Positions 45,672 to 54,093 of a DNA stretch of 64,000 nucleotides are shown piece by piece. The number at the start of each line of letters is the position of its first letter. The stretch's first letter is position 1. A program made the translations under genes and the position numbers. The notes beneath the pieces were generated by a model, which worked only from the letters and a program-made list of their open reading frames with translations, was not told where the DNA came from and ran no database searches. Source of the DNA: Sphingobium psychrophilum (GTDB lineage: Bacteria > Pseudomonadota > Alphaproteobacteria > Sphingomonadales > Sphingomonadaceae); NCBI RefSeq assembly GCF_012927105.1, contig NZ_JABBFV010000013.1:1-64000 (forward strand), given 5' to 3'.

Positions 45672-47048
45672 TCAGGCCGATACTACCCGGATGATGCCCG
45701 AATCGGCCAGTTGCGCATCCATTTGCGCAATTAGGCGCGCCAGTCCCGCCTCGTCGGCCGATTCGGCGCGCGCCACCAACGCCGCCTCGGTATTGGACGC
45801 TCGCAGCAACCACCAGCCATCGACGGTTCGCACCCGCGCGCCATCGATGGCGCTTATATCGGCGCCCGCGGCCTGCAACCGGGCGAGGATATCTGCAATC
45901 ACCGCGAACTTGCGGGCTTCGGCCACCGGGAAGCGCCATTCGGGGGTGATGATGCTGGTCGGCATCGCGTCATGCAGCGCGGTCAGGCTCGTTCCCAGCG
46001 ACCCCACCGCACGGATCAGCCGGACGGCGGCGTAAAGACCGTCGTCATAGCCGGGATAATCGTCGGCGAAGAAGAGATGCCCGGTGGTTTCGCCGCCCAG
46101 CGGGCTGCCAATCTGCTTCATTCTGGACTTGATATGGCTATGGCCAGTCTTCCACATCTCGGGTCGTCCGCCCAGCATCGCGATGCGATCGAAGACGGTC
46201 TGGCTGGCCTTCACATCCGCGACGATTCGCGCGCCAGGCCGCTTTTCAAGCACGACCTGCGCGAAGAGTCCGAGCAGCTGATCGCCCGCGATCGTCCGGC
46301 CCAGCCCGTCGATCACGCCGATCCGGTCGCCGTCGCCATCGAAAGCCACACCGAAATCGAGTTGCTTGGCGAGGACGAGCGCGCGCAGGTCGGCCAGATT
46401 CCGTTCCTGGGAAGGATCGGGATGATGGTTGGGAAAATGGCCGTCTATATCGGTGAAGAGCAGATGATGCTCACCGGGGAGCAGTTGCGTCAGGCGCTCC
46501 ACCACAGGTCCAGCGGCACCATTGCCCGCATCCCAGCCGATGCGACAGGCCGGGCCGTCGAACCCATGCATCAGGCGCGCGACATAGGCGGCCATGACAT
46601 CGGCCGTTTCGGCCGCGCCCGTGCCCTGTTCCCAGTCGCCCGCCGCGGCCATGACGCCCAGACGCTGGATATCGTCCCCGAAAAAGGGGGCATGACGGTG
46701 GACCAGCTTGAAGCCATTCTGGTCGCCGGGATTGTGGCTGCCGGTTATCTGGATGCCGCCATCCACATCGCCGGTCGCTTCGGCATGATATAGCATCGGC
46801 GTCGGGCCAAGGCCGACGCGCAGCACATCGATCCCGGTGGCGGTCAATCCATCGACCAGCGCGCTTTCCAGCATCGGCGAACTCAGCCGACCGTCATAGC
46901 CGACCGCGATACGTCGGCCCCCGGCGCGGGCGACGATCGTGCCGAAGCTGCGCCCCAGCGCCCAGGCGTCAGCCGCGTGTAGCGTATCGCCCACCCTGCC
47001 GCGCAGATCATAGTCGCGCAGCAGCGTGGGATCGAACCGGTGGGTCAA
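45672..47048 (-). CDS. Phosphomannomutase/phosphoglucomutase
   Basis: This 458-residue alpha-D-phosphohexomutase shows the phosphoserine loop TGSHNPGDQNG near residue 100, the metal-binding FDGDGDRIGV near 238, the sugar-binding GGETTGHLFF near 320 and the C-terminal phosphate-binding RASNTEA. It interconverts hexose 6- and 1-phosphates for exopolysaccharide and LPS precursors. Its start overlaps the DnaJ-domain gene by four bases, ending a mipZ-dnaJ-mutase overlapping set. Confidence 0.92.
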   Translation of the reverse strand: MTHRFDPTLLRDYDLRGRVGDTLHAADAWALGRSFGTIVARAGGRRIAVGYDGRLSSPMLESALVDGLTATGIDVLRVGLGPTPMLYHAEATGDVDGGIQITGSHNPGDQNGFKLVHRHAPFFGDDIQRLGVMAAAGDWEQGTGAAETADVMAAYVARLMHGFDGPACRIGWDAGNGAAGPVVERLTQLLPGEHHLLFTDIDGHFPNHHPDPSQERNLADLRALVLAKQLDFGVAFDGDGDRIGVIDGLGRTIAGDQLLGLFAQVVLEKRPGARIVADVKASQTVFDRIAMLGGRPEMWKTGHSHIKSRMKQIGSPLGGETTGHLFFADDYPGYDDGLYAAVRLIRAVGSLGTSLTALHDAMPTSIITPEWRFPVAEARKFAVIADILARLQAAGADISAIDGARVRTVDGWWLLRASNTEAALVARAESADEAGLARLIAQMDAQLADSGIIRVVSA

Positions 47049-47479
47049 AGCTGCGTCTGGTCGTCGAGCAGCAGGTCGCGCGCGGCGTTGATCTGGGCGG
47101 CGAGCGCCTCCGTCCCGCCCTTGTCGGGATGGACCGAGGCGATCAGGCGACGATGGGCGGCGCGGATGGTGCCGGCGTCGGCATCGGGCGCTACGCCCAG
47201 CAGCGCGCGCGCCCTGGCGACGTCATCGGCAGGCGGCGGCGCAACAGGAGCGGTGGGGCGCTTGCGACCTTTTGCTTTCCTATTGCCCTGTTTGGCGAAG
47301 AACAGGGCCGCGCCGATCAACAGCGGCGCGCCGATCACCGGCTTGCCCTTGGCCGCCAGCACCGCGCCCACCAGCGCCACGCCCAATGCCATGCCATCTT
47401 TTGCCGTCATGCGTTGCAGCTTTCCCGTCCAGATCAGCCAGATCGCAAGCGCTGCGATGAGGAGTGACAGCACGCCCAT
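47045..47479 (-). CDS. Membrane-anchored DnaJ-domain protein
   Basis: This 144-residue protein has two N-terminal hydrophobic segments (residues 1-20 and about 30-60) and a basic linker. A C-terminal J-domain carries the invariant HPD in LIASVHPDKGG near residue 118. It resembles TIM14/DjlA-like small J-proteins of alphaproteobacteria and would stimulate DnaK at the inner membrane. Its start shares one base with the mipZ stop (TGATG) and its end overlaps the phosphohexomutase start (ATGA). Confidence 0.85.
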   Translation of the reverse strand: MGVLSLLIAALAIWLIWTGKLQRMTAKDGMALGVALVGAVLAAKGKPVIGAPLLIGAALFFAKQGNRKAKGRKRPTAPVAPPPADDVARARALLGVAPDADAGTIRAAHRRLIASVHPDKGGTEALAAQINAARDLLLDDQTQL

Positions 47480-48285
47480 CAGGCCGCGCCGAGCATGTCC
47501 ATCGACGCCACGCCATCGCGCGTCGGCAGGGCCAGGCCCGACACCATCTCGCGCAATTCCTGGCGCGCGGCGATATGGCTGACCCCCAATTCACCCAGAT
47601 GCCCCTTGTCGAGCAGGGTGAGGCCGGAGGGGAAGAGTTCGCGGAAGATCACGCGCTCCGACAGGCCGGGTATCACGCGGAAGCCGACCCGGCGGGACAG
47701 TTCCATCAGCGCGTCGCCGACCCGCTTCTTGTTGCGCGCGTCATGATGCTGGACGCGGTTGCGCAGCACCACCCAATCGATCGCCACGCCATCGACCTTC
47801 GCCCGCGTCTTGCGCGCTTCGAAGATGAGTTCGGAATAGAAGGACAGGCGGCGCACCTTGAAGGTTTCCGGGTCGACCTGACCGATCAGGTCGAAATCGA
47901 CGAAACTGTCGTTCATCGGCGTGACCAGCGTGTTGGCATGGGGCGCCAGATGGCGGGCAAAGACATCGTCGCGGCCCGGCGTATCCACGACCAGAAAATC
48001 CTTGTCCGCCGCCAGGGTCACGACCTGATCGTCCAGCGCGGCGATGCTGTCGCCGGTAAAGACGGCGAAATCAGGCGTGGGCAATTCGATACTGCGCCGA
48101 CGCGCGGTATCGAGCCGGTTTTCCATATAGCGGGTGACGGTGCGCTGGCGCGGATCGAGGTCGATCATGCCGACGCGATGACCCAGCGCGCTCAAGGCGA
48201 TGGCGGTATGGACCGCCGTGGTCGACTTGCCGGTGCCGCCCTTTTCATTGGCGAAGACGATGAGATGCGGCTGCGGATTCGCCAT
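47479..48285 (-). CDS. mipZ: Division-plane positioning ATPase MipZ
   Basis: This 268-residue ParA-superfamily ATPase has the deviant Walker A NEKGGTGKSTTAVH near residue 13. MipZ-specific blocks follow: MIDLDPRQRT, VTPMNDSFVDFDLIG and DWVVLRNRVQHHDARNKKR. In Caulobacter, MipZ forms a gradient from the origin-bound ParB complex and blocks FtsZ polymerisation near the poles. Here it lies about 3 kb from the proposed oriC. It is divergent from panC and first of the overlapping mipZ-dnaJ-mutase set. Confidence 0.93.
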   Translation of the reverse strand: MANPQPHLIVFANEKGGTGKSTTAVHTAIALSALGHRVGMIDLDPRQRTVTRYMENRLDTARRRSIELPTPDFAVFTGDSIAALDDQVVTLAADKDFLVVDTPGRDDVFARHLAPHANTLVTPMNDSFVDFDLIGQVDPETFKVRRLSFYSELIFEARKTRAKVDGVAIDWVVLRNRVQHHDARNKKRVGDALMELSRRVGFRVIPGLSERVIFRELFPSGLTLLDKGHLGELGVSHIAARQELREMVSGLALPTRDGVASMDMLGAA

Positions 48286-48393
48286 TGGCCCCAGATAACC
48301 CCGTTGATTGTCGCAATGTGTGTTGACGGTCGCGCCGGCGCGAGCCTAGCAGGACACCCCTATCCTGTCGCCCTTATCGGAGCCGTTCCTTCC

Positions 48394-49242
48394 GTGCAAA
48401 CGCTGCGTGACCTGCCCGCCCTTCGTGCCGCCGTCGATGCGCTGAAAAGCGATGGAAAGCCGCTGGTATTGGTGCCCACCATGGGCGCGCTGCATGACGG
48501 GCATATGGCGTTGGTGGAAGAAGCGCGGCGGCACGGGCGGCATGTGGTCGTATCGATCTTCGTCAATCCCCGTCAGTTTGGTCCCAACGAGGATCTGGAC
48601 GCCTATCCGCGGCGCGAGGCGAAGGATACGCAGATGCTGGCCGCGGCCGGCGTGGATATCCTCTGGATGCCGCCGGTCGATGTCATGTATCCGGCCGGCT
48701 ATGCCACCAATATCGGCGTGTCGGGCGTGAGCGAAGGGCTGGACGGCGCAGCCCGGCCGGGGCATTTCGACGGGGTATCGACCGTCGTCGCCAAGCTGTT
48801 CAACCAGGTGCGGCCCGATATCGCGATCTTTGGTGAAAAGGATTATCAACAACTGGCGGTGATCCGTCGCATGGTGATCGACCTTAATCTGGGCATCGAG
48901 ATCATCGGGATGCCGACCCAGCGGGCCGAGGACGGCCTCGCCCTCTCTTCCCGCAACGCATATCTCAGCGAAGAGGAGCGCAAGGCGGCATTGGCCCTGC
49001 CCCGCGCCTTGGGTGAAGCGAAGCGGCAGATCGAGAAGGGCGAGCCGGTCGAAGGGGCGCTGGCCAAGGCGATTGCGACGCTGGCAGCGCATGGCTTCGA
49101 CCCGATCGATTATGTCACGCTGTGCGACGCAGCGACGCTCGCACCGATGACGGTGCTGGATCGGCCGGCGCGGCTGCTGGGCGCGGCAAAACTGGGCAAG
49201 ACCCGTCTGATCGACAATATCGCGGTCGATCCGGCCGGATAG
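48394..49242 (+). CDS. panC: Pantothenate synthetase
   Basis: This 282-residue enzyme condenses pantoate with beta-alanine for coenzyme A synthesis. The motifs are PTMGALHDGHMALV near residue 30, VSIFVNPRQFGPNEDLDAYPR, FGEKDYQQL near 150, and LSSRNAYLS near 185. The start is GTG at 48394 (VQTLRDL); the long open frame before it is only the antisense of mipZ. It is a lone rightward gene in a leftward region. Confidence 0.93.
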   Translation: MQTLRDLPALRAAVDALKSDGKPLVLVPTMGALHDGHMALVEEARRHGRHVVVSIFVNPRQFGPNEDLDAYPRREAKDTQMLAAAGVDILWMPPVDVMYPAGYATNIGVSGVSEGLDGAARPGHFDGVSTVVAKLFNQVRPDIAIFGEKDYQQLAVIRRMVIDLNLGIEIIGMPTQRAEDGLALSSRNAYLSEEERKAALALPRALGEAKRQIEKGEPVEGALAKAIATLAAHGFDPIDYVTLCDAATLAPMTVLDRPARLLGAAKLGKTRLIDNIAVDPAG

Positions 49243-49371
49243 TCAGACCAGTCGTCGCCAAAGGATGCAGGCGGCGATAAACAGGCCGATCACCGCCCAG
49301 CCCTCCCACGTCCGCGGGCCATAGCCCCAGCCGATACGCTTCTTGCCGAACCAGAGTTTGGGCGGATTCAT
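49243..49371 (-). CDS. Small hypothetical membrane protein (42 residues)
   Basis: This short frame begins MNPPKLWFGKKRIGWGYGP and continues with one hydrophobic segment (WAVIGLFIAACIL), ending WRRLV. AGGA lies about four bases before the ATG, and the frame fits exactly between panC and hemJ. A positively charged N-terminus plus a single helix is typical of small conserved membrane proteins. I do not know its function. It is convergent with panC, with their stops adjacent. Confidence 0.62.
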   Translation of the reverse strand: MNPPKLWFGKKRIGWGYGPRTWEGWAVIGLFIAACILWRRLV

Positions 49372-49386
49372 CGTCCTACATCCTCG

Positions 49387-49827
49387 TCAAAAAGGCTTCA
49401 CGATCACCGCGATGACGATGACAGCGGCGGCGATTCCGGGGATTTCGTTCATCATCCGCAACTGCTTGTCGCCAAGCGGGCGAAGGCCCCGCGCCAGCTT
49501 CTTCGTATAGCCCGCAATCCAGCCATGATAGCCCGACAGGGCGAGGACGAAGAGGAGTTTCAGGTGAAACCAGCCGAAGCTCCACGCACCGATCTCCACC
49601 ATCAGCATCAGGCCGAATAGCCAGACCAGGACCAGCGAGGGATTGAGGATGATCTTGAGCAGCCGCGCTTCCCGCTCGATCCATTTGCGATCCTCAGGCG
49701 ATCCTGGGGCGGTTTCCTGATGATAGACGAAGAAGCGCGGCATCATGAACAGCCCCGCCATCAGGAAGATGACGAAGATGACATGGGCGGCCTTCACCCA
49801 GAGATAGGCAGCGCCAAGATAGGCCAT
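49387..49827 (-). CDS. hemJ: Protoporphyrinogen oxidase HemJ
   Basis: This 146-residue protein has four transmembrane segments. The HemJ signature residues are seen in KAAHVIFVIFLMAGLFMMPRFFVYH and FHLKLLFVLALSGYHGW, with conserved histidines that bind haem. It oxidises protoporphyrinogen IX in many alphaproteobacteria that lack HemG or HemY. It lies 25 bp after hemE on the same strand, which confirms a haem-pathway role. Confidence 0.9.
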   Translation of the reverse strand: MAYLGAAYLWVKAAHVIFVIFLMAGLFMMPRFFVYHQETAPGSPEDRKWIEREARLLKIILNPSLVLVWLFGLMLMVEIGAWSFGWFHLKLLFVLALSGYHGWIAGYTKKLARGLRPLGDKQLRMMNEIPGIAAAVIVIAVIVKPF

Positions 49828-49852
49828 CAGACGGAAACTCCCTTAAGCGGAT

Positions 49853-50911
49853 TCATGCTCCTCGCACATAGCTAATGAGCGCTTCGACATGCGCAATGGG
49901 GGTATCGGGCAAAATGCCATGGCCCAGATTCATGATATGCGGCCGATCAGCGAAGGCGGCACGGATCTTGTCGACCGCCTCCTCCACCGCGCGGCCGCCC
50001 GCGATCAGCGCCAGTGGATCGAGATTGCCCTGGACCGGCATACCTTGCGGCAACGCCTGGTTCGCCCAGTGTGGATCGATGGTTTCATCGACGCCGACCG
50101 CATCGACGCCGGTCTGCGCGGCATAGTCGGCGAGCTTCGCGCCCGCGCCCTTGGGGAAACCGATGATGGGAATGGCGGGGTGCAGCGCCTTCAAGCGCGC
50201 GACGATCCGCTTATTGGGTTCGATCACCCAGCGCTGGAATTGCAGCGGCGACAGGCTGCCGGCCCAGCTGTCGAACAGTTGGACGGCTTCGACGCCGGCG
50301 TCGATCTGGCCGCAAAGGTAAGTGACGGTTGCATCGACGATGGCGTCGATCAGCGCGGCGAAGCGATCGGGCTCGTTATAGGCCATGCGGCGGGCAAGGC
50401 CATGGTCCTTGCTGCCCTGCCCCGCCACCATATAGGTCGCAACGGTCCAGGGACTGCCCGCAAAGCCCAGGAAGGTGACCGAAGGGTCCAGCGCCGCCTT
50501 CACCTGCCGCACCGTCTCGTAGACCGCCTCGAAGCGGCTAAAATCGGGTGTCAGCGCCGACAGGTCGGTCTCGGCCAGGATCGGGGCGAGGCGCGGGCCT
50601 TCTCCAGCTTCGAACCATAAATCCTGCCCCATGGCATAGGGGACGATTAGAATATCGGAAAAGAGGATCGCGCCATCGAAGCCGAAGCGGCGAAGCGGCT
50701 GGAGCGTCACTTCAGCGGCGGCAGGGCTGTCATAGACGAGTTCGAGGAACCCGCCCTTGTCCGCCCGCAGCGCGCGATATTCGGGCAGATAGCGGCCCGC
50801 CTGGCGCATCAGCCACAGCGGCGGGACGGCGGGACGTTCGCCCTTGAGGACGGCCATGAGCGGCTTGAGGAGCGACTGGTCGGGACGGTCGCTCGGCGCG
50901 TCGGGGCTCAT
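49853..50911 (-). CDS. hemE: Uroporphyrinogen decarboxylase
   Basis: This 352-residue cytosolic enzyme converts uroporphyrinogen III to coproporphyrinogen III. The family opening WLMRQAGRYLPEYR is at about residues 33-46. FLGFAGSPWTVATYMV, QLFDSWAGSL and GNLDPLALIAGG are further signatures. It begins at 50911, next to the AT-rich edge of the proposed origin. In Caulobacter and relatives hemE also borders oriC. Confidence 0.95.
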   Translation of the reverse strand: MSPDAPSDRPDQSLLKPLMAVLKGERPAVPPLWLMRQAGRYLPEYRALRADKGGFLELVYDSPAAAEVTLQPLRRFGFDGAILFSDILIVPYAMGQDLWFEAGEGPRLAPILAETDLSALTPDFSRFEAVYETVRQVKAALDPSVTFLGFAGSPWTVATYMVAGQGSKDHGLARRMAYNEPDRFAALIDAIVDATVTYLCGQIDAGVEAVQLFDSWAGSLSPLQFQRWVIEPNKRIVARLKALHPAIPIIGFPKGAGAKLADYAAQTGVDAVGVDETIDPHWANQALPQGMPVQGNLDPLALIAGGRAVEEAVDKIRAAFADRPHIMNLGHGILPDTPIAHVEALISYVRGA

Positions 50912-51202
50912 CTATAGTCTCTCTTATATTAAGATTCAAAAGGGATGATGGAGATAGTAGGGCGGTTGGCAGCGGGGTTTATGCGTTGCGCCCGGATTTG
51001 CCAACAGCTTGACTCAGGGACGCCGCGCTTTGCCGTCCGAGTCACCATGGTCATCCACGCTATCCACAGGCTGTGGATGAAATTATGGGTCTGTTGGGGG
51101 CATGTGGATAAGATTCCCGGCTCCGGGGATGGCGGAAAGGCGGGTTTTTATCCCCTATTTCATCCCTTGCTTTATCCACAGCCTGCCCACAGAGATATGC
51201 CC
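50912..51202. other. Predicted chromosomal replication origin (oriC)
   Basis: This gene-free gap between divergent hemE and ppsR holds perfect DnaA boxes TGTGGATAA at 51,103-51,111 and TTATCCACA at 51,172-51,180. Near-perfect boxes are at 51,060-51,068 and 51,072-51,080, and a weaker one at 51,051-51,059. GANTC methylation sites occur at 50,933, 51,011, 51,039 and 51,112, and an AT-rich stretch at 50,910-50,945 could unwind. Genes on both sides run away from it, and hemE/ppsR-maf-aroE-coaE-dnaQ is the Caulobacter origin order. Only replication mapping or GC-skew would prove it. Confidence 0.82.
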
Positions 51203-52030
51203 ATGGCGCGCATCCATCTCCATCTCCTGTCTGACTCCACCGGCGAAACGCTGGAGAATATCGCCAAGGCGGCGATCGGCCTGTTTGAAAATGTGGAGGC
51301 GATCCGGCATTTCTGGCCGATGGTGCGGTCCGATGTCCATCTCGACCGGATCATGGAGGAGATCAGCGCCAATCCCGGCCTCGTCCTCTTCACCCTGACC
51401 AATCACCCCTTGCGCAAGCGACTGGAGACGCGCTGCCGCGCGCTCGGCCTGCCCCATGTCGCGGCGCTCGACAGCGTGGCGGACGCCCTGTCCAACATAT
51501 TGGGGCAGGAAACGCGTACCCGGCCTGGGCGCAAACATATATTGGACGAAGCCTATTTCGCCCGGATCGAGGCGATCCAGTTCACCATCGCGCATGACGA
51601 TGGCGTGGGGCATGAAAATTGGGAGGAGGCCGACATCGTGCTGGCGGGCGTGTCGCGCGCGTCCAAGACGCCGACGTCGATCTATCTCGCCAATCGCGGC
51701 TACAAGACCGCCAATATCCCGCTCGTTCCTGAATCCCCGCCACCGCGCAATCTCTATAGCCTCAAGCATCCCATGGTCGTGGGCCTGACCGTCAGCCCCG
51801 AACGGTTGATCCAGATCCGCCGCAACCGGCTGCTCTCGCTCAACCAGGCACCCGAAACCGCCTATGTCGATAATGAGAAGGTGCAGGAGGAACTGGCCTT
51901 CGCGCGGCGCATGTTCGCTGACAATGGCTGGCCGGTGATCGACATGACAAGGCGGTCGATCGAGGAGGCCGCCGCGGCGATCATCAACCTGTTCAACGAC
52001 CGCGAACTGGCGGAGGGCGACGCTTTATGA
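51203..52030 (+). CDS. ppsR: Pyruvate, phosphate dikinase/PEP synthase regulatory protein
   Basis: This 275-residue DUF299 (kinase/pyrophosphorylase) protein opens MARIHLHLLSDSTGETLEN. The nucleotide-binding loop GVSRASKTPTS is near residue 152. It switches PPDK or PEP synthase by ADP-dependent phosphorylation and Pi-dependent dephosphorylation. An ATG two codons earlier is equally possible. It is the first rightward gene from oriC and starts a set with maf, aroE, coaE and dnaQ. Confidence 0.92.
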   Translation: MARIHLHLLSDSTGETLENIAKAAIGLFENVEAIRHFWPMVRSDVHLDRIMEEISANPGLVLFTLTNHPLRKRLETRCRALGLPHVAALDSVADALSNILGQETRTRPGRKHILDEAYFARIEAIQFTIAHDDGVGHENWEEADIVLAGVSRASKTPTSIYLANRGYKTANIPLVPESPPPRNLYSLKHPMVVGLTVSPERLIQIRRNRLLSLNQAPETAYVDNEKVQEELAFARRMFADNGWPVIDMTRRSIEEAAAAIINLFNDRELAEGDAL

Positions 52031-52040
52031 GGTTTTGGGC

Positions 52041-52646
52041 ATGATCGTCCTCGCGTCGCAGAGCGCGAGCCGCAAGGCGATGCTGTCGGCGGCGCAGGTG
52101 CCGTTCGAAACCCTCTCGCCCGGCGTCGATGAGGAGGCCGCCAAGGACGCGCTACGCGCCGACGGGCTGGACGCGCGCGCGCTGGCCGATGCGCTGGCGG
52201 AGTTGAAGGCGCTCAAAGTGTCGCGCCGGGTGCCGGGCGCGCTGGTGCTGGGCTGCGATCAAACGCTGAGTATCGGCGATGGCGACGATCGCGGGGAGAT
52301 GGTCGACAAGGCGGTCGATCGCGCCGATGCGGCACGGATATTGAAGCTGTTGTCCGGCCGGGTGCATCATCTTCATAGCGCGGCGGTGATCGTGCTGAAC
52401 GGCGAGCCGATCTGGCGCCATGTCGAACGGGTGCGGATGACGGTGCGGCCCTTGTCCGACGCCTTCATCGCCGCCTATCTCGATGCGGACTGGGACAACC
52501 TTCGCTGGTGCGTGGGCTGCTACCGGATCGAGGGGCCGGGCGCGCAATTGTTCAGCAAGGTCGAGGGCAGTCAATTTGCGATTCAGGGTCTGCCGCTGCT
52601 GCCGCTGCTTGACTTTCTGCGCGTGCGCGGCGTTTTGGCGGCATGA
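52041..52646 (+). CDS. maf: Maf-like nucleotide pyrophosphatase
   Basis: This 201-residue Maf-family protein opens MIVLASQSASRKAML and has GCDQTLSIGDGD near residue 72. It probably hydrolyses non-canonical nucleoside triphosphates (house-cleaning). The TTG-initiated longer frame is not needed, since ATG 52041 gives the family start. Its stop overlaps the aroE start (ATGA), so the pair is co-translated. Confidence 0.92.
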   Translation: MIVLASQSASRKAMLSAAQVPFETLSPGVDEEAAKDALRADGLDARALADALAELKALKVSRRVPGALVLGCDQTLSIGDGDDRGEMVDKAVDRADAARILKLLSGRVHHLHSAAVIVLNGEPIWRHVERVRMTVRPLSDAFIAAYLDADWDNLRWCVGCYRIEGPGAQLFSKVEGSQFAIQGLPLLPLLDFLRVRGVLAA

Positions 52647-53467
52647 GCGACGCCCTCCCCTATGCCGAAGTGATCGGTGATCCGATCGACCACAGCAAAT
52701 CGCCCCTGATCCATAATTTCTGGCTGAACGCGCTGGATATCGAGGCGGAATATAAGAAGACCCATGTGACGCCGCAGGGGCTGGCCGCCTATTTCCTGAT
52801 GCGGCGGAGCGATCCCGACTGGCTGGGCTGCAATGTCACCATTCCGCACAAGATCGCGGTGATGGACTATGTTGACGATCCGGGCGGCGTGCGCGAGCGG
52901 ATTGGTGCGGTCAACACCATCGCCAGCGAAACCGGCGGGCCGCTGATCGGCACCAATACCGATGCGGGCGGCTTCCTTCAGCCGCTGCTGCGCGACAAGT
53001 GGAAGGGGCAGAGCGCCGTCATCGTCGGATCGGGCGGCGCGGCGCGCGCCATCCTGTTCGCGCTGTCCAGCCTGGGCGTGCCCGACATCACCATCATGGC
53101 GCGCGACGTGGCCAAGGCGCAGGCGCTGCTGAACCGCAGCGGCACGCCCGGCCGGGCGATCGGGCTGGGCGACGCGCTGCCGGCCGCCGACCTTCTGGTC
53201 AATTCGACATCGCTCGGCATGATCGCTCAGCCGGTGCTGGACCTGGACCTTGCCCCGTTGGCGGACAATGCGACCGTCTATGACATCGTCTATGCGCCGC
53301 TCGACACCGGACTGCTCAAGGCTGCGAAGGCGCGGGGCCTCAAGACGCTCGATGGCCTGGAAATGCTGATCGGCCAGGCGGCGCTGGCGTTCGACATTTT
53401 CTTCGACGCGCAAGCGCCGCGCGACCTGGACGCGGAATTGCGCGCGCTGCTGCTCGCCGCCGACTGA
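52643..53467 (+). CDS. aroE: Shikimate dehydrogenase
   Basis: This 274-residue NADP enzyme of the shikimate pathway has GDPIDHSKSPLIHNFW near the N-terminus, the catalytic Lys in NVTIPHKIAVM near 70, NTDAGGF near 105 and the NADP loop GSGGAARAILF near 130. Its ATG overlaps the maf stop and its own stop overlaps the coaE start. Confidence 0.95.
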   Translation: MSDALPYAEVIGDPIDHSKSPLIHNFWLNALDIEAEYKKTHVTPQGLAAYFLMRRSDPDWLGCNVTIPHKIAVMDYVDDPGGVRERIGAVNTIASETGGPLIGTNTDAGGFLQPLLRDKWKGQSAVIVGSGGAARAILFALSSLGVPDITIMARDVAKAQALLNRSGTPGRAIGLGDALPAADLLVNSTSLGMIAQPVLDLDLAPLADNATVYDIVYAPLDTGLLKAAKARGLKTLDGLEMLIGQAALAFDIFFDAQAPRDLDAELRALLLAAD

Positions 53468-54060
53468 TGAAAGTCTATGGCCTGACCGGATCGATCGGCA
53501 TGGGCAAGTCGGCGGTCGCGGCGATGCTGCGGCGTGAGGGCGTGCCTGTGTTCGACGCCGACGCGCAGGTGCATCACTTGCAGGGACCGGGCGGCGCGCT
53601 GCTCCCCGCGATCGAGGCGCGCTTTCCCGGCACCACCGGGCCAAAGGGCGTGGACCGGGCGAAGCTGGGTGCGGCGGTGTTCGGCCATCCGCAGGAACGC
53701 CGGGCGCTGGAAGCGATCGTCCATCCGGCGGTGCAGTCGGCGCGGCGGCTGTTCCTGCGTCGGCACCGGTCGCGCAACTTCGTGATCCTCGACATTCCTT
53801 TATTGTTCGAAACCCATGGCCACAGGCGGCTGGACGGTGTGATCGTCGTCACCGCCCCAGCGTGGAAACAGCGCAAGCGCGTGCTGGCCCGACCCGGCAT
53901 GACCGCGGCGAAATTCCGCCAGATCGTCCATCTGCAAACCCCCGATGCGCAAAAGCGACTTCGGGCGGACCACATCATCCACACCGGCACAACCTTTACC
54001 GACACCCGCGCGCAGGTGCGCCGTCTGGTCGCTTGCCTTGGCGCGCAGACAGGTCGATAA
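53467..54060 (+). CDS. coaE: Dephospho-CoA kinase
   Basis: This 197-residue kinase performs the last step of coenzyme A synthesis. The P-loop TGSIGMGKSAVAAML is at residues 7-21. DADAQVH, the LIDxP-like LDIPLLFETHG near 105, and a C-terminal lid follow. It overlaps aroE by one base (TGATG) and precedes dnaQ by 33 bp. Confidence 0.94.
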   Translation: MKVYGLTGSIGMGKSAVAAMLRREGVPVFDADAQVHHLQGPGGALLPAIEARFPGTTGPKGVDRAKLGAAVFGHPQERRALEAIVHPAVQSARRLFLRRHRSRNFVILDIPLLFETHGHRRLDGVIVVTAPAWKQRKRVLARPGMTAAKFRQIVHLQTPDAQKRLRADHIIHTGTTFTDTRAQVRRLVACLGAQTGR

Positions 54061-54093
54061 GGGTTGGCCCACAGAGTCGAAACGAAGAGGGCG

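Noticed and set aside
47464..48393. Open frame in front of panC
   Set aside because: It is antisense to mipZ; pantothenate synthetase similarity begins only at the GTG at 48,394.
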